From Bacteroidota bacterium (lineage in GTDB: Bacteria; Bacteroidota; Bacteroidia; Flavobacteriales; BACL11): DNA of 64,000 nucleotides. The translations under genes and the position numbers were made by a program. Location: positions 1 through 64,000 of the forward strand of contig JAOOLD010000003.1 in NCBI GenBank assembly GCA_028408365.1, in the 5' to 3' direction. Shown piece by piece: positions 43,922 to 53,644 of this stretch (position 1 is the stretch's first letter; each line of letters starts with the position of its first letter). The notes below the pieces were generated by a model. It saw nothing but the letters and a program-made list of their open reading frames with translations. It ran no database searches and was not told the DNA's origin.

Positions 43922-43935
43922 CAAAATAAAAAATT

Positions 43936-44196
43936 ATGGCTAATCATAAATCAGCAATAAAGAGAATTCGTCAAAACGAAAAAAGAAAAGTTAGCAACAA
44001 GTATCAGCATAAAACTGCAAGAAATGCTATCAAGAAGCTTCAAAATGATACTGATAAAAAATCTGTAAAAAAACTCTTCCCAAAAGTTGTTTCAATGATT
44101 GATAAGCTAACTAAAAATAACATTATACATAAAAATAAGGCCTCAAACCTTAAATCTAAGCTAAACAAACACTTTAACGTAGTCACAAAAAAATAG
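43936..44196 (+). CDS. rpsT: 30S ribosomal protein S20
   Basis: MANHKSAIKRIRQNEKRKVSNKYQHKTARNAIKKL. Confidence 0.96.
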   Translation: MANHKSAIKRIRQNEKRKVSNKYQHKTARNAIKKLQNDTDKKSVKKLFPKVVSMIDKLTKNNIIHKNKASNLKSKLNKHFNVVTKK

Positions 44197-44204
44197 CATT
44201 TTAG

Positions 44205-44894
44205 GTGATTAAAAATATTTTTTTTGATCTTGACAGAACTTTATGGGATTTTGAAAAAAACTCCGAATTAGTTCTAGATGAAATCTTTTTTGAATTTAAT
44301 CTCAAGGAAAAAATTGGTGCTCAAAAAGAAATATTCATAAATGAATATAAAAAAATCAATGAAACTTTATGGAATCAATATCGAATTGGAAAAATTAAAA
44401 AAGAGTTTTTGAGGTATAGTAGATTTAAGCAGACACTAGAGCTATTTAATTATTATAATAAAAATTTGTCAACAGAAATTTCTGATTATTATGTTAAAGA
44501 GTGTCCAAAGAAAAAAAATCTTTTTCCCAATACAATTAAAATTTTAGATTATCTAAAAAATAAATACAATTTACATATCATAACAAATGGATTTGAAGAA
44601 GTACAAATTATAAAATTAAAATCCTCAGGCTTATCAGATTATTTCGATCAGATTATTACATCAGAAAAAATTGGAGTAAAGAAACCTGATCCCAAAATTT
44701 TTAGTTTTGCGTTAACATCTGCAAAAGCAAATAAAGAAAACTCTATTATGATAGGTGATGATTTAAAAGTGGATATCTTGGGAGCAGAAAATTTTGGAAT
44801 CAGAGCAGTTTATTTTAATCCAAATATGAACATTCATAATGAAAAAATTAGTTTTGAGATAAAAAATCTTGATGAGTTAATTTCATTATTTTAA
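44205..44894 (+). CDS. YjjG-family HAD hydrolase (noncanonical pyrimidine nucleotidase-like)
   Basis: FFDLDRTLWDFEKNS, ITNGFEEVQIIKLKSSGL, GVKKPDPKIF, IGDDLKVDILGA; GTG start. Confidence 0.88.
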   Translation: MIKNIFFDLDRTLWDFEKNSELVLDEIFFEFNLKEKIGAQKEIFINEYKKINETLWNQYRIGKIKKEFLRYSRFKQTLELFNYYNKNLSTEISDYYVKECPKKKNLFPNTIKILDYLKNKYNLHIITNGFEEVQIIKLKSSGLSDYFDQIITSEKIGVKKPDPKIFSFALTSAKANKENSIMIGDDLKVDILGAENFGIRAVYFNPNMNIHNEKISFEIKNLDELISLF

Positions 44895-46044
44895 AATCGG
44901 CTTTTTTCAAATCTTTCCAAAAATTTACATAAGATTTTTTGACAACATCTGGATTTTCGATTAGAACAAAGTCATTATTAATGGCTAATGCAGCAAAGCT
45001 CATTGCAACCCTGTGGTCATAAAAGGTAGAAATAATTTTTTTTTGTTTTATGTTTTTATATCCTATCTGAAAACTTAAAACTCGATCACTTTCTTTAAAT
45101 TTTTGAGTTTCTATTCCATAAACTTTTGTCTTTAGATTGTGTTCTTCAATGAGAATCGATATTGGTAAAAAAATATCAGGAAAATCTTTGATGTCTAAGC
45201 TATTCAATTCATTAAAATTCTTAATTTTTTTCATTAATATATCATTTCCTTTTTTAATCATTTTAACACCAAAATGTTCAGCAATTCTAAAAACTATACT
45301 ATCTCCTTGGAGTTCAGAGTAAGTTAATTTTTTAAGAAGAATTTCTGAATCTATCGCTAGTGAGCAAATAAGCATCCAAAAAGAAGAAGCAGACCAATCT
45401 TTTTCAACTACAATGTCATAAGGAACAATTTTTTGTTTTTTGATGATTATTTTATCACTATCCCATTTGTACTTTAACCCAAATTTGGTCATTAACTTTA
45501 GTGTCATCAAAATGTAAGATTTCGAAAAATGATTATTTCTTAAAGAAATTGAAAGTCCATTTTCCAATTTTGGCGCAATCATAATTAAAGAGGAAACATA
45601 TTGAGAAGTCTTTGATAAATCAATTGTAATTTCATTTCCTATTAACTTTTTGCCAATGATTTGAACAGGAGCATACCCATATCTTTTCAGAAACTTAATG
45701 TCAGCCCCAATATCTAATAGAGCATTAACAAGTTCAAGTATAGGTCTTTTTCTGATTCTTTCATTTCCATCTAATATTACCGTTCTACCAACTTGAATAG
45801 AAAAGTATGATATTAAAAATCTTAAAGAAGCGCCAGAGTCCTCAACATCTAATTTTTTTTCTTGCGATTTTATTAAATTATTTAATCTAATACTATCATT
45901 TGAGTCAGCTATTTGATCAATTATATATTTATGTTTATACAGGTTATATAAAATTATTAATCTGTTAGAAATACTTTTGGACATTGGAAGCTCAACTTCA
46001 CAATTTACTGTTTTATTTCTTTGTGATATTTTATAAATCATCAA
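44848..46044 (-). CDS. aroA: 3-phosphoshikimate 1-carboxyvinyltransferase
   Basis: PMSKSISNRLIILYNL, DSGASLRFL, TSQYVSSLIM, KFKESDRV, DHRVAMSFAALAI. Confidence 0.92.
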   Translation of the reverse strand: MMIYKISQRNKTVNCEVELPMSKSISNRLIILYNLYKHKYIIDQIADSNDSIRLNNLIKSQEKKLDVEDSGASLRFLISYFSIQVGRTVILDGNERIRKRPILELVNALLDIGADIKFLKRYGYAPVQIIGKKLIGNEITIDLSKTSQYVSSLIMIAPKLENGLSISLRNNHFSKSYILMTLKLMTKFGLKYKWDSDKIIIKKQKIVPYDIVVEKDWSASSFWMLICSLAIDSEILLKKLTYSELQGDSIVFRIAEHFGVKMIKKGNDILMKKIKNFNELNSLDIKDFPDIFLPISILIEEHNLKTKVYGIETQKFKESDRVLSFQIGYKNIKQKKIISTFYDHRVAMSFAALAINNDFVLIENPDVVKKSYVNFWKDLKKADFKIMKLTHQDFLSQN

Positions 46045-47020
46045 TGTTTATATAATTATTGAAATCGCACTTGCCAATTTCCTTTAAAATAGAAAAGTTA
46101 ATAAGACTATTTTCATTTTTCTTATCATGCTTTAAATATTTAATTAAATGATTAATATCAACCTCCTCAATTTCGTTATAAATTGATTTCATGTACTTAA
46201 TTATTTCAATCTTTTTTCTTGTTCTAGAATATTTAAGCTCCATAATTATACCCATTGCAATTGCTTTTCCATGAGTAATTTTCTTTTTTTTGTTTAAGTA
46301 AAAACTTTCAATGGCATGACCAATTGTATGTCCAAAATTTAAGATTTTTCTTTGGCCCTTGTCAAATGGATCCTTTTCCACAATTTCCTTTTTAATGTTT
46401 AATGATTTAAATATTAGCTCATTAATATTATGATCTTTATAAAATTTGGAGCTCAGTATGGTCCAAAAATCAGAATCGTATATAAGCGCACTTTTAATAA
46501 TTTCAACATAACCTGATAACCATTGATTTGTTTCTAATGTATTTAAAAAATTTGTGTCAATGTAAACAGAAATTGGATTTTTAAATGTGCCTATTTGATT
46601 CTTAAAACCAAGAAAATTGATTCCATTTTTACCTCCAACAGATGCATCAACCATTGACAGTAACGTTGTTGGTATATTTAAAAAATCAATCCCTCTTTTG
46701 AAAGTAGAAGCGCAAAATCCTCCTACATCACAGATAACACCTCCGCCTAAATTGATTATTAGTGAATTTTTATTGTAATTATTTTGAGATAGAAAATTCC
46801 AAATATTTAGTACTGATGAAATATTTTTACTGATTTCAGAGGATTCAATTTCAATTATATCAAATTCACTTTTAATTTCTTTAAGAAAATAGTCTAAAAT
46901 GTTATTTTTTTGGTTTTTATCTGTTAATAAACATATCTTTTTGTAAGAATCAAGTTGAACGTTTCTTAAGATATTTTCTCCAATAAAAATTTTATAATTT
47001 TCACAAATTATACTTTTCAT
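46031..47020 (-). CDS. aroB: 3-dehydroquinate synthase
   Basis: LGGGVICDVGGFCASTFKRGIDFLNIPTTLLSMVDASVGGKNGIN. Confidence 0.94.
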   Translation of the reverse strand: MKSIICENYKIFIGENILRNVQLDSYKKICLLTDKNQKNNILDYFLKEIKSEFDIIEIESSEISKNISSVLNIWNFLSQNNYNKNSLIINLGGGVICDVGGFCASTFKRGIDFLNIPTTLLSMVDASVGGKNGINFLGFKNQIGTFKNPISVYIDTNFLNTLETNQWLSGYVEIIKSALIYDSDFWTILSSKFYKDHNINELIFKSLNIKKEIVEKDPFDKGQRKILNFGHTIGHAIESFYLNKKKKITHGKAIAMGIIMELKYSRTRKKIEIIKYMKSIYNEIEEVDINHLIKYLKHDKKNENSLINFSILKEIGKCDFNNYINIDDL

Positions 47021-48609
47021 TCTGTTATTTCATATAAAGGATTACCAGTTGATCCGTTTGGGTGTGAAATTTTTAATATTTGAGCAATAGTTGGTGCAAT
47101 ATCTTTAACATTGGTTCTTCGGTCAGTGTGACCTTTTTCAATCTTACCCCCCCAAAAAAGTAATGGAACATGAGTGTCGTAGCTAAAGCATGAACCGTGA
47201 GTAGTACCTCCTTTTTTCCAACTAAAGTTAATCCAGCCTGGCTCAAGTGTATAAATTATATCACCAGATCTTTTACTATTAAATCCTTTTTGAATTAGAG
47301 AATTTGGGGCATCTAAATATTCATTCTCTTCAAGTTGCTTATAATAATATGTTTTTTTTATCGCTGGATGATAATCTATCAAATAGTCAACAGATATTTT
47401 TCTTATTTTTTCAACGACTTCATATCCCAAATTTTGCATAATAAAATCTCTGTTTAAAAAAATTTGATCATTTGATACATTAAGAATGAGTTCGTTGTCG
47501 CTGATATCTTTTGATTGTAGGTTTAATCTGTCTCTGAAATGTTCAGCTAAGTCTGACTTCAAGTTACGTGTTGAGAAGTAGCCCGATGGTATTTTTTTAG
47601 ATGCCAAAACATTTGGTTCAGAAACTACTCCATGGTCAGCTGTTAAAAAAATAAGTGAATTTTCTTTACCAATATACTTTTCAATGTAGTTGATAATTTT
47701 TGCTATCTCCTTATCTAATTTATTGTATGTATCTTCAATTTCTGGTGAATGAGGTCCATATTTATGACCTATATAGTCTGTAGATGAAAAACTTAATATT
47801 AAAAAGTCAGTTGATTCATTTTTACCTAATTCCTCTTGTTTCATTAATTCGATTGCTAAATCAGCCAAAATAGAATTTCCGTGAGGAGTTGACTTTATAA
47901 TTCCATTTCCATCAAAATTTGATAATGAATCTAAGTTATAATTAAATTTGTTGTCAAAACTCCAGTTCTTTGCTAAATATGATTTTGCAGAGTTCTTTGT
48001 TTGAAAATCAACAATCCATTTCGGTAGCTCACTCATGTAATAACTGCTTGATATCCATTCACCCTCTTTATTCATCCAATAGCAAGCATCAGCTGAGTGA
48101 CCTGCAGAGAGAATGGCTCCTCTGTCTTTCAACGAAATACCAAAAACTTTTGAACTATCATCAAATAATTTTATTTGATCTCCAATAGTAGAAGTAAGTA
48201 AATGTTTAGGAGACATTTGTCCGTCTCTTGAAATTATGTCAAATTTATAGTCACAATTACAGATTGTATGCATTTCTCCATCTCCAGCGCAGTATATATT
48301 TTCTTTGCTGTATCTGTCAAACCAATTATTTGCTATTATTCCATGATTTGAAGGTGTTGTGCCAGTGGCAATAGTTGCATGTCCAGGGCCAGTATATGTA
48401 GGCATAAATGAAAAGTGAGTATTTCTAAAAAAATACCCTTCGTTTACTAAAGTTTTAAATCCGTTATTATTAAAGTTTCCCCAAAATCTGAATACATAGT
48501 CATATCTCATTTGATCGACAACTATACCGACAACCAGATTTTTTTTCTCTTGAGAAAATGAATAAAAAAACTGTAGGTTTATTATAATGATTAATAAAGT
48601 TTTTTTCAT
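47017..48609 (-). CDS. Alkaline phosphatase superfamily protein (PafA-like)
   Basis: VVGIVVDQMRYDY, FMPTYTGPGHATIATGTTPSNHGIIANNWFDR, LTADHGVV. Confidence 0.88.
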   Translation of the reverse strand: MKKTLLIIIINLQFFYSFSQEKKNLVVGIVVDQMRYDYVFRFWGNFNNNGFKTLVNEGYFFRNTHFSFMPTYTGPGHATIATGTTPSNHGIIANNWFDRYSKENIYCAGDGEMHTICNCDYKFDIISRDGQMSPKHLLTSTIGDQIKLFDDSSKVFGISLKDRGAILSAGHSADACYWMNKEGEWISSSYYMSELPKWIVDFQTKNSAKSYLAKNWSFDNKFNYNLDSLSNFDGNGIIKSTPHGNSILADLAIELMKQEELGKNESTDFLILSFSSTDYIGHKYGPHSPEIEDTYNKLDKEIAKIINYIEKYIGKENSLIFLTADHGVVSEPNVLASKKIPSGYFSTRNLKSDLAEHFRDRLNLQSKDISDNELILNVSNDQIFLNRDFIMQNLGYEVVEKIRKISVDYLIDYHPAIKKTYYYKQLEENEYLDAPNSLIQKGFNSKRSGDIIYTLEPGWINFSWKKGGTTHGSCFSYDTHVPLLFWGGKIEKGHTDRRTNVKDIAPTIAQILKISHPNGSTGNPLYEITE

Positions 48610-48752
48610 TTTTTAAATTTAATTTTAAAAATTATAATAGATAAAGCAACTGCAACTAATACGTCATATTGAGCCAAAGCATTAGGCCATCCAAAGTTCC
48701 AAATGCAAATTAAAGTAAGCCAAAGAACCCAAAATTTGTCAAATAGCTTCAT
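48606..48752 (-). CDS. Small (48 aa) membrane protein, missing from ORF track
   Basis: MKLFDKFWVLWLTLICIWNFGWPNALAQYDVLVAVALSIIIFKIKFKK*; two hydrophobic segments; ATGA overlap with downstream phosphatase gene. Confidence 0.65.
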   Translation of the reverse strand: MKLFDKFWVLWLTLICIWNFGWPNALAQYDVLVAVALSIIIFKIKFKK

Positions 48753-48753
48753 A

Positions 48754-49308
48754 CTAATCAATTTTTGCAAATTTTTTCAATAATTCATAACTAATTAATG
48801 AGGCTATAAGTCCCCACAACATACCAAAAATAACATCAAGTGGAAAATGAACACCGAGATATATTCTAGAGTATGATATAAGTATTGCCCAGCTTGTGAT
48901 AGATATAAAAAATATCTTATTTTTTAAAGTCATACTTGTGAAAAATGCAACTGCAAAAGAATTTGCTGCATGCGAGGAAATAAATGAATATAAGCCACCA
49001 CAATCAACAACATGTCTCATTGATTGTGAAATAAATGAATCATGACAAGGTCTCAAAATCTTAAATTGATTTTTAAATAAATGTACACTTCCAAAATCAG
49101 AGATAAAAATTAATATACCTACTGTAATAATTAATTTAAAAAAAATAAATTTCTTTTTTCTATAAATTAAATATAGTAAGGATAGATAAAGTGGAATCCA
49201 AATAAATTTATTACTAATCAGTATAAAAAAGGGATCAATTGTTTCGAAGCCTGATTGGTTAATCATAAAAAAAACCTTTTCATTAAAATTTGATAAGTAA
49301 TTACGCAT
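48754..49308 (-). CDS. PAP2-family phosphatase
   Basis: [45 protein letters not shown]. Confidence 0.9.
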   Translation of the reverse strand: MRNYLSNFNEKVFFMINQSGFETIDPFFILISNKFIWIPLYLSLLYLIYRKKKFIFFKLIITVGILIFISDFGSVHLFKNQFKILRPCHDSFISQSMRHVVDCGGLYSFISSHAANSFAVAFFTSMTLKNKIFFISITSWAILISYSRIYLGVHFPLDVIFGMLWGLIASLISYELLKKFAKID

Positions 49309-50305
49309 TATTAAGCTTTTGCCATAAGTTATTTTTTAAGTCACTGAGTCCAAAATTTGATAAAGATGATATAAAAATTATATCAGCTAGTTCTTTACTT
49401 ATTTCTTCTTTTATTTCATGTTTAAGTTCATCATCTAATAAATCACATTTTGTCAGTGCTATAACTCTTTCTTTATCTAATAAGTCAGGGTTATATTTTT
49501 TAAGTTCATTATTTAATGTTTTGTACTCTTGTGTTATATCATTACTATCAGCAGGAATCATAAAAAGAAGTACGGAATTTCTTTCAATATGTCTTAAAAA
49601 TCTTAGACCCAAGCCTTTCCCATCAGCTGCTCCCTCAATTATTCCAGGAATATCCGCCATTATAAATGATTGATCATTGTAATATGAGACAATTCCAAGA
49701 TTAGGAGTAAGTGTTGTAAATGGGTAATCTGCAATCTCAGGTTTTGCTGCAGATAGAACAGATAATAGTGTAGATTTTCCTGCATTTGGAAACCCAACTA
49801 AGCCTATATCAGCGAGAACTTTAAGCTCAAGAACAAACCAATCTTCTTCATAATCAGTTCCAGGTTGAGCATATCTTGGGGCTTGATTTGTTGAAGTTTT
49901 AAAATGAGAATTTCCTCTACCACCCATTCCTCCATTAACCAAAGTTTTCTCTTCTTCATTTTCTGTTATTTCGAAAATAATTTGATCGCTTTCTGCATGT
50001 TTAGCAACAGTACCTAAGGGTACATTAATTATGGTGTCTTTTCCATCTTTACCATGCTTGTGATTACCACTTCCAGAAGAACCATGCTCAGCAAATAAAT
50101 GTTTTTTAAACTTTAAGTGTAATAAAGTCCACATTTGACTATTACCTCTGAGAATGATATTACCTCCATTTCCTCCGTCACCTCCATCTGGACCTCCTTT
50201 AGAAGTTATTTTGCTTCTATGAAAATGAGTGCTACCGGCACCTCCTTTGCCAGAACGACAGAATATTTTTACATAGTCTATGAAGTTTGTGTTCTTTGCC
50301 TTCAT
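49301..50305 (-). CDS. obgE: GTPase Obg/CgtA
   Basis: [18 protein letters not shown]..., [34 protein letters not shown]. Confidence 0.96.
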   Translation of the reverse strand: MKAKNTNFIDYVKIFCRSGKGGAGSTHFHRSKITSKGGPDGGDGGNGGNIILRGNSQMWTLLHLKFKKHLFAEHGSSGSGNHKHGKDGKDTIINVPLGTVAKHAESDQIIFEITENEEEKTLVNGGMGGRGNSHFKTSTNQAPRYAQPGTDYEEDWFVLELKVLADIGLVGFPNAGKSTLLSVLSAAKPEIADYPFTTLTPNLGIVSYYNDQSFIMADIPGIIEGAADGKGLGLRFLRHIERNSVLLFMIPADSNDITQEYKTLNNELKKYNPDLLDKERVIALTKCDLLDDELKHEIKEEISKELADIIFISSLSNFGLSDLKNNLWQKLNNA

Positions 50306-50311
50306 GATAGA

Positions 50312-50884
50312 TTAAATCTTATCTAAAGCGGAGTGTATTTTTTTTGAAATTTCTTCAATACTTCCCATTCCAGGTATTTCCTCTAATTTTTCTTGTAATT
50401 TGAAATAGTCTTTTAAAGGGGAAGTCTTTTTATTATACTCGTTGATTCTGTTCTCAATTATTTTCTGATTTTGGTCATCGGCTCTTCCAGATTCAAGACC
50501 TCTTTTGATTAATCTTTTTATTAGTTCTTCATCATCTACTGTTAATGAGAGCATGATTTTGATGGGAATACACTTCTCATCAAGCAATTTATCCAACGCC
50601 TCAGCTTGAGTTGTTGTTCTTGGAAATCCATCAAAAATAAATCCCTTAACATCCACGCTATTATCAATTATTTTTGAAATCATACCTATGACAACTCTAT
50701 CAGGGACTAGGTTGCCGGCATCCATGTAAGATTGAGCTTTTAGCCCTAGCTCAGATTTATTCTTTATTTCATTACGAAGTATATCACCAGTTGAAAGGTG
50801 TTTGAGTCCATATTTCTGAACTAATAAATCCGCCTGAGTACCTTTTCCTGCTCCAGGGGGTCCAAATAAAACTACATTAAGCAT
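50312..50884 (-). CDS. adk: Adenylate kinase
   Basis: LFGPPGAGKGTQADLL, HLSTGDILRNEI, FIFDGFPRTTTQAEAL. Confidence 0.95.
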   Translation of the reverse strand: MLNVVLFGPPGAGKGTQADLLVQKYGLKHLSTGDILRNEIKNKSELGLKAQSYMDAGNLVPDRVVIGMISKIIDNSVDVKGFIFDGFPRTTTQAEALDKLLDEKCIPIKIMLSLTVDDEELIKRLIKRGLESGRADDQNQKIIENRINEYNKKTSPLKDYFKLQEKLEEIPGMGSIEEISKKIHSALDKI

Positions 50885-50888
50885 ATAA

Positions 50889-51416
50889 TTAGTGTTTTAA
50901 TTTATAAATGTGTGGCAAATTACGACCAATTTCATCATAATCCAAACCATATCCAATAACAAATCTACTAGGGATAGAAAAACCAATAAAATCTATTGGA
51001 ATTTTTCCATGATAGGAATCTGGTTTATAAAGTAAGGTAGCTGTTCTAATGCTTTTTACTTCAAGTTTTTTAAGAATCTTAAATAATTCAGATAAAGTGG
51101 TTCCAGTGTCAACAATATCTTCAACAATAATAATATTTCTTTTTTTTACATCATTTTTTAGTCCTATTAGTTCTTTTACAGATCCTGATGATTCTGAACC
51201 TATATATGATGAAATTTTGATAAAAGATACTTCAATATTTTGATTAATTTTTCTAACTAAATCAGAAGCAAAAATGAATGAGCCATTTAATATGCATAAA
51301 AAAATAGGATTTTCAATTTTTAATGAACTTATTTCATGAGCTATTCTAGAAATAGAATTTTCTATCTCAATATCTGAAATAATCTTCTCAAAAATCTTGT
51401 TATTTATTTTAATCAT
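50889..51416 (-). CDS. hpt: Hypoxanthine phosphoribosyltransferase
   Basis: IIIVEDIVDTGTTLSEL, FVIGYGLDYDEIGRNLPHIY. Confidence 0.93.
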   Translation of the reverse strand: MIKINNKIFEKIISDIEIENSISRIAHEISSLKIENPIFLCILNGSFIFASDLVRKINQNIEVSFIKISSYIGSESSGSVKELIGLKNDVKKRNIIIVEDIVDTGTTLSELFKILKKLEVKSIRTATLLYKPDSYHGKIPIDFIGFSIPSRFVIGYGLDYDEIGRNLPHIYKLKH

Positions 51417-51434
51417 ATATTCGTAATTATTTAT

Positions 51435-53138
51435 TCAACTAAGCCATTTTTTTTGGCATTTGGACTGATTATTAGAAATGTTGTGTTCTTTTTCAAATTC
51501 TAAAAGTTTAAAGTAATTGCCTTTTTCTAATTCAACATTCTTTAAAGCAAGTTTTTTTTCAATTTTCATTGAAACTAAATTATCAGACTCAGCTAATATT
51601 TCCTTGTAGTCTTTTACATTTTTATTATTGTTAATTTCAAGTATAATATCCTCGGGTCCAATGCCGTTTTGATCAGCTGTGGAGTTTGGCTCAACTTTTT
51701 TAATAATTAACTTATTATTAGAAATTTCTGAGACGATACCAAAATATCTACAAAGCAATTCAGGATTCTTTTTTTCAACAAGCTTTAAGCCAACAATTTC
51801 AATTGATTTCTTTAAACTTGGTACGTAATCACTGGTTCCATATATATGATTTTGAAAAATATTTGATACCTCATTTCCACCATATTTTATACATAAAGAC
51901 TTAAAATCATCTTCACTGTATCCAATTTCTTTTTTTGCATATTTTGTGTAAAGATCTTTCATCACGCAGTGGAGAGAATGTTTTGTGTCACTATTTTTTA
52001 TAATGTTTAAGTCAATCATTAGCATACATAATGCTCCATCAGGATAAATCGAGACTTTTCTGTAAGGTGTTCCCATTTTGTAACCGTCAAGCCAACTATC
52101 AAAACCACTATCAGCAACAGACAAATTGAAACGTCCGTAGTTCATTAAATGCCTATATAAATTTTGATTTTGTGTTTTAATAAAATCATCCCATGAAAAA
52201 ACTTTACTGTTGATAAGAAATAAATCACCCATATATGTAGTTACGCCCTCAGCAACATAGCCTGTTCTAAAGTAATTTTCCTTTGAATAATCATAAGGTA
52301 ACATTTCAATAGGTCTAATAGATTTAATGTTCCATGTGTGGTAGAGTTCATGGGAACATACACCTAATAAATCGTCATACCTTTCTGTCATTAAATCATC
52401 ACTTGGGCCAAGCAAAATAACGGTGTTTTTTGTATGTTCAACTCCGTGATAGGAACGGTAAGGCGTTATCTGAAATAAAAAATGATACTCATCCACTGGA
52501 AAGTCTCCAAAATGATTAATTTGACTTTGAGTAAATTTTTTGAAATCTGAAATTAATTTTTTCCAATTAGGCTTACAACTTCCTTCAAACCAAAGATGAA
52601 ATAAAATATTATCAACTTCGTAAGAATTATGTTGTAACTTTTTTGAGCAGATAATAGGTGATTCAGCTAATGAGTCAAAATTTTCAGAATGTAATGTATT
52701 ACCTTTTTTTGATAAAGAAGTTGCAATTTTATAATCTGAGGGAATATCTAATGTTAGTTTATATTTTTCATCAATTCTATTATCAAGGTAGAAAATACAA
52801 TTGACTGGATTTATATATAATTGGTTTTCATCAAGAAATGAACTACCAGCATTAAGTAGGTTTGCATAAAAATTATATTTTACTTTTACTTTTTCTAATC
52901 CGTTGCACTCAATTAACCAAGAATCTTTATCATTTTTTTTGAATTTTAATTTTTCCCCATTAATGCTAAACGCAGACCATTTTTGGATATATTGTGCGTA
53001 ATTAGCTAGTTCATATCTTCCTGGGCGCCAACTTGCTAGCTTTAAAATAATTTTTTCACTACCGTTAGTTTCAAATTTCAGCTCAAAATCAATAAAATGT
53101 CTCCAAGGTTTTTTATAGCTAATGTTATATTCAATCAT
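51435..53138 (-). CDS. M61-family peptidase with PDZ-like domain
   Basis: YHGVEHTKNTVILLG, GVCSHELYHTWNIKSIRP, YVAEGVTTYMGDL. Confidence 0.93.
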   Translation of the reverse strand: MIEYNISYKKPWRHFIDFELKFETNGSEKIILKLASWRPGRYELANYAQYIQKWSAFSINGEKLKFKKNDKDSWLIECNGLEKVKVKYNFYANLLNAGSSFLDENQLYINPVNCIFYLDNRIDEKYKLTLDIPSDYKIATSLSKKGNTLHSENFDSLAESPIICSKKLQHNSYEVDNILFHLWFEGSCKPNWKKLISDFKKFTQSQINHFGDFPVDEYHFLFQITPYRSYHGVEHTKNTVILLGPSDDLMTERYDDLLGVCSHELYHTWNIKSIRPIEMLPYDYSKENYFRTGYVAEGVTTYMGDLFLINSKVFSWDDFIKTQNQNLYRHLMNYGRFNLSVADSGFDSWLDGYKMGTPYRKVSIYPDGALCMLMIDLNIIKNSDTKHSLHCVMKDLYTKYAKKEIGYSEDDFKSLCIKYGGNEVSNIFQNHIYGTSDYVPSLKKSIEIVGLKLVEKKNPELLCRYFGIVSEISNNKLIIKKVEPNSTADQNGIGPEDIILEINNNKNVKDYKEILAESDNLVSMKIEKKLALKNVELEKGNYFKLLEFEKEHNISNNQSKCQKKWLS

Positions 53139-53142
53139 CATT

Positions 53143-53150
53143 CAAATCTA
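53143..53150 (-). promoter_or_regulatory. -7 box TAGATTTG, 4 nt before the second in-frame ATG of the M61 peptidase
   Basis: TAGATTTG-AATG-ATGATTGAATAT on the minus strand. Confidence 0.5.
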
Positions 53151-53235
53151 CAAATTTGGTATAATTAAATTTTAAATCATTTCAATTAATTTAATCAGAA
53201 TAAAACATTACTTTTTATTAGATTTGAAGAAAAAA

Positions 53236-53634
53236 ATGAAAAAATATTTACCAACCCTTTCTGAGCTCATAGACAGACTTTCAATAGTTCAATTAAAAGA
53301 AGTTTTTATTCCAGAGCACAAAGAAGAATACGCAAAAGAAATTCAAGAAATTTTGCATGATATAAATTTAGAGGGCCAGGATGCTGAACTGATTAGAGCT
53401 GTCATTGTACTATCTCAAATGAACTTACACATATGGCATAATGAATCAAATTACAGAAAAGGGATTAAAGATGGTAATAATTTAGAGCTAACTCATGGGC
53501 TAAATGGAATAAGAAATACTGCAAAGAATATAATTCAAGAAAAAGTTGGCGGTAGAAAAGATTATAAGATTGATTGTTTAGCTGCAGAATTTAAAGATTG
53601 GGAAATATCTTGGTCAAAAAAGAATAATAACTAA
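53236..53634 (+). CDS. Hypothetical protein (start corrected to ATG)
   Basis: MKKYLPTLSELIDRLSIVQLKEVFIPEHKEEYAKE...; the track's TTG start lies inside -7 box TAGATTTG (53219-53226). Confidence 0.65.
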   Translation: MKKYLPTLSELIDRLSIVQLKEVFIPEHKEEYAKEIQEILHDINLEGQDAELIRAVIVLSQMNLHIWHNESNYRKGIKDGNNLELTHGLNGIRNTAKNIIQEKVGGRKDYKIDCLAAEFKDWEISWSKKNNN

Positions 53635-53644
53635 AACTTACAAA

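Noticed and set aside
47017-48609. Alkaline-phosphatase-superfamily protein as the sulfatase partner of the FGE-like protein
   Set aside because: Nucleophile region is TYTGPGHATI (PafA-type Thr) with no CxPxR sulfatase motif, and it is far from the FGE gene.
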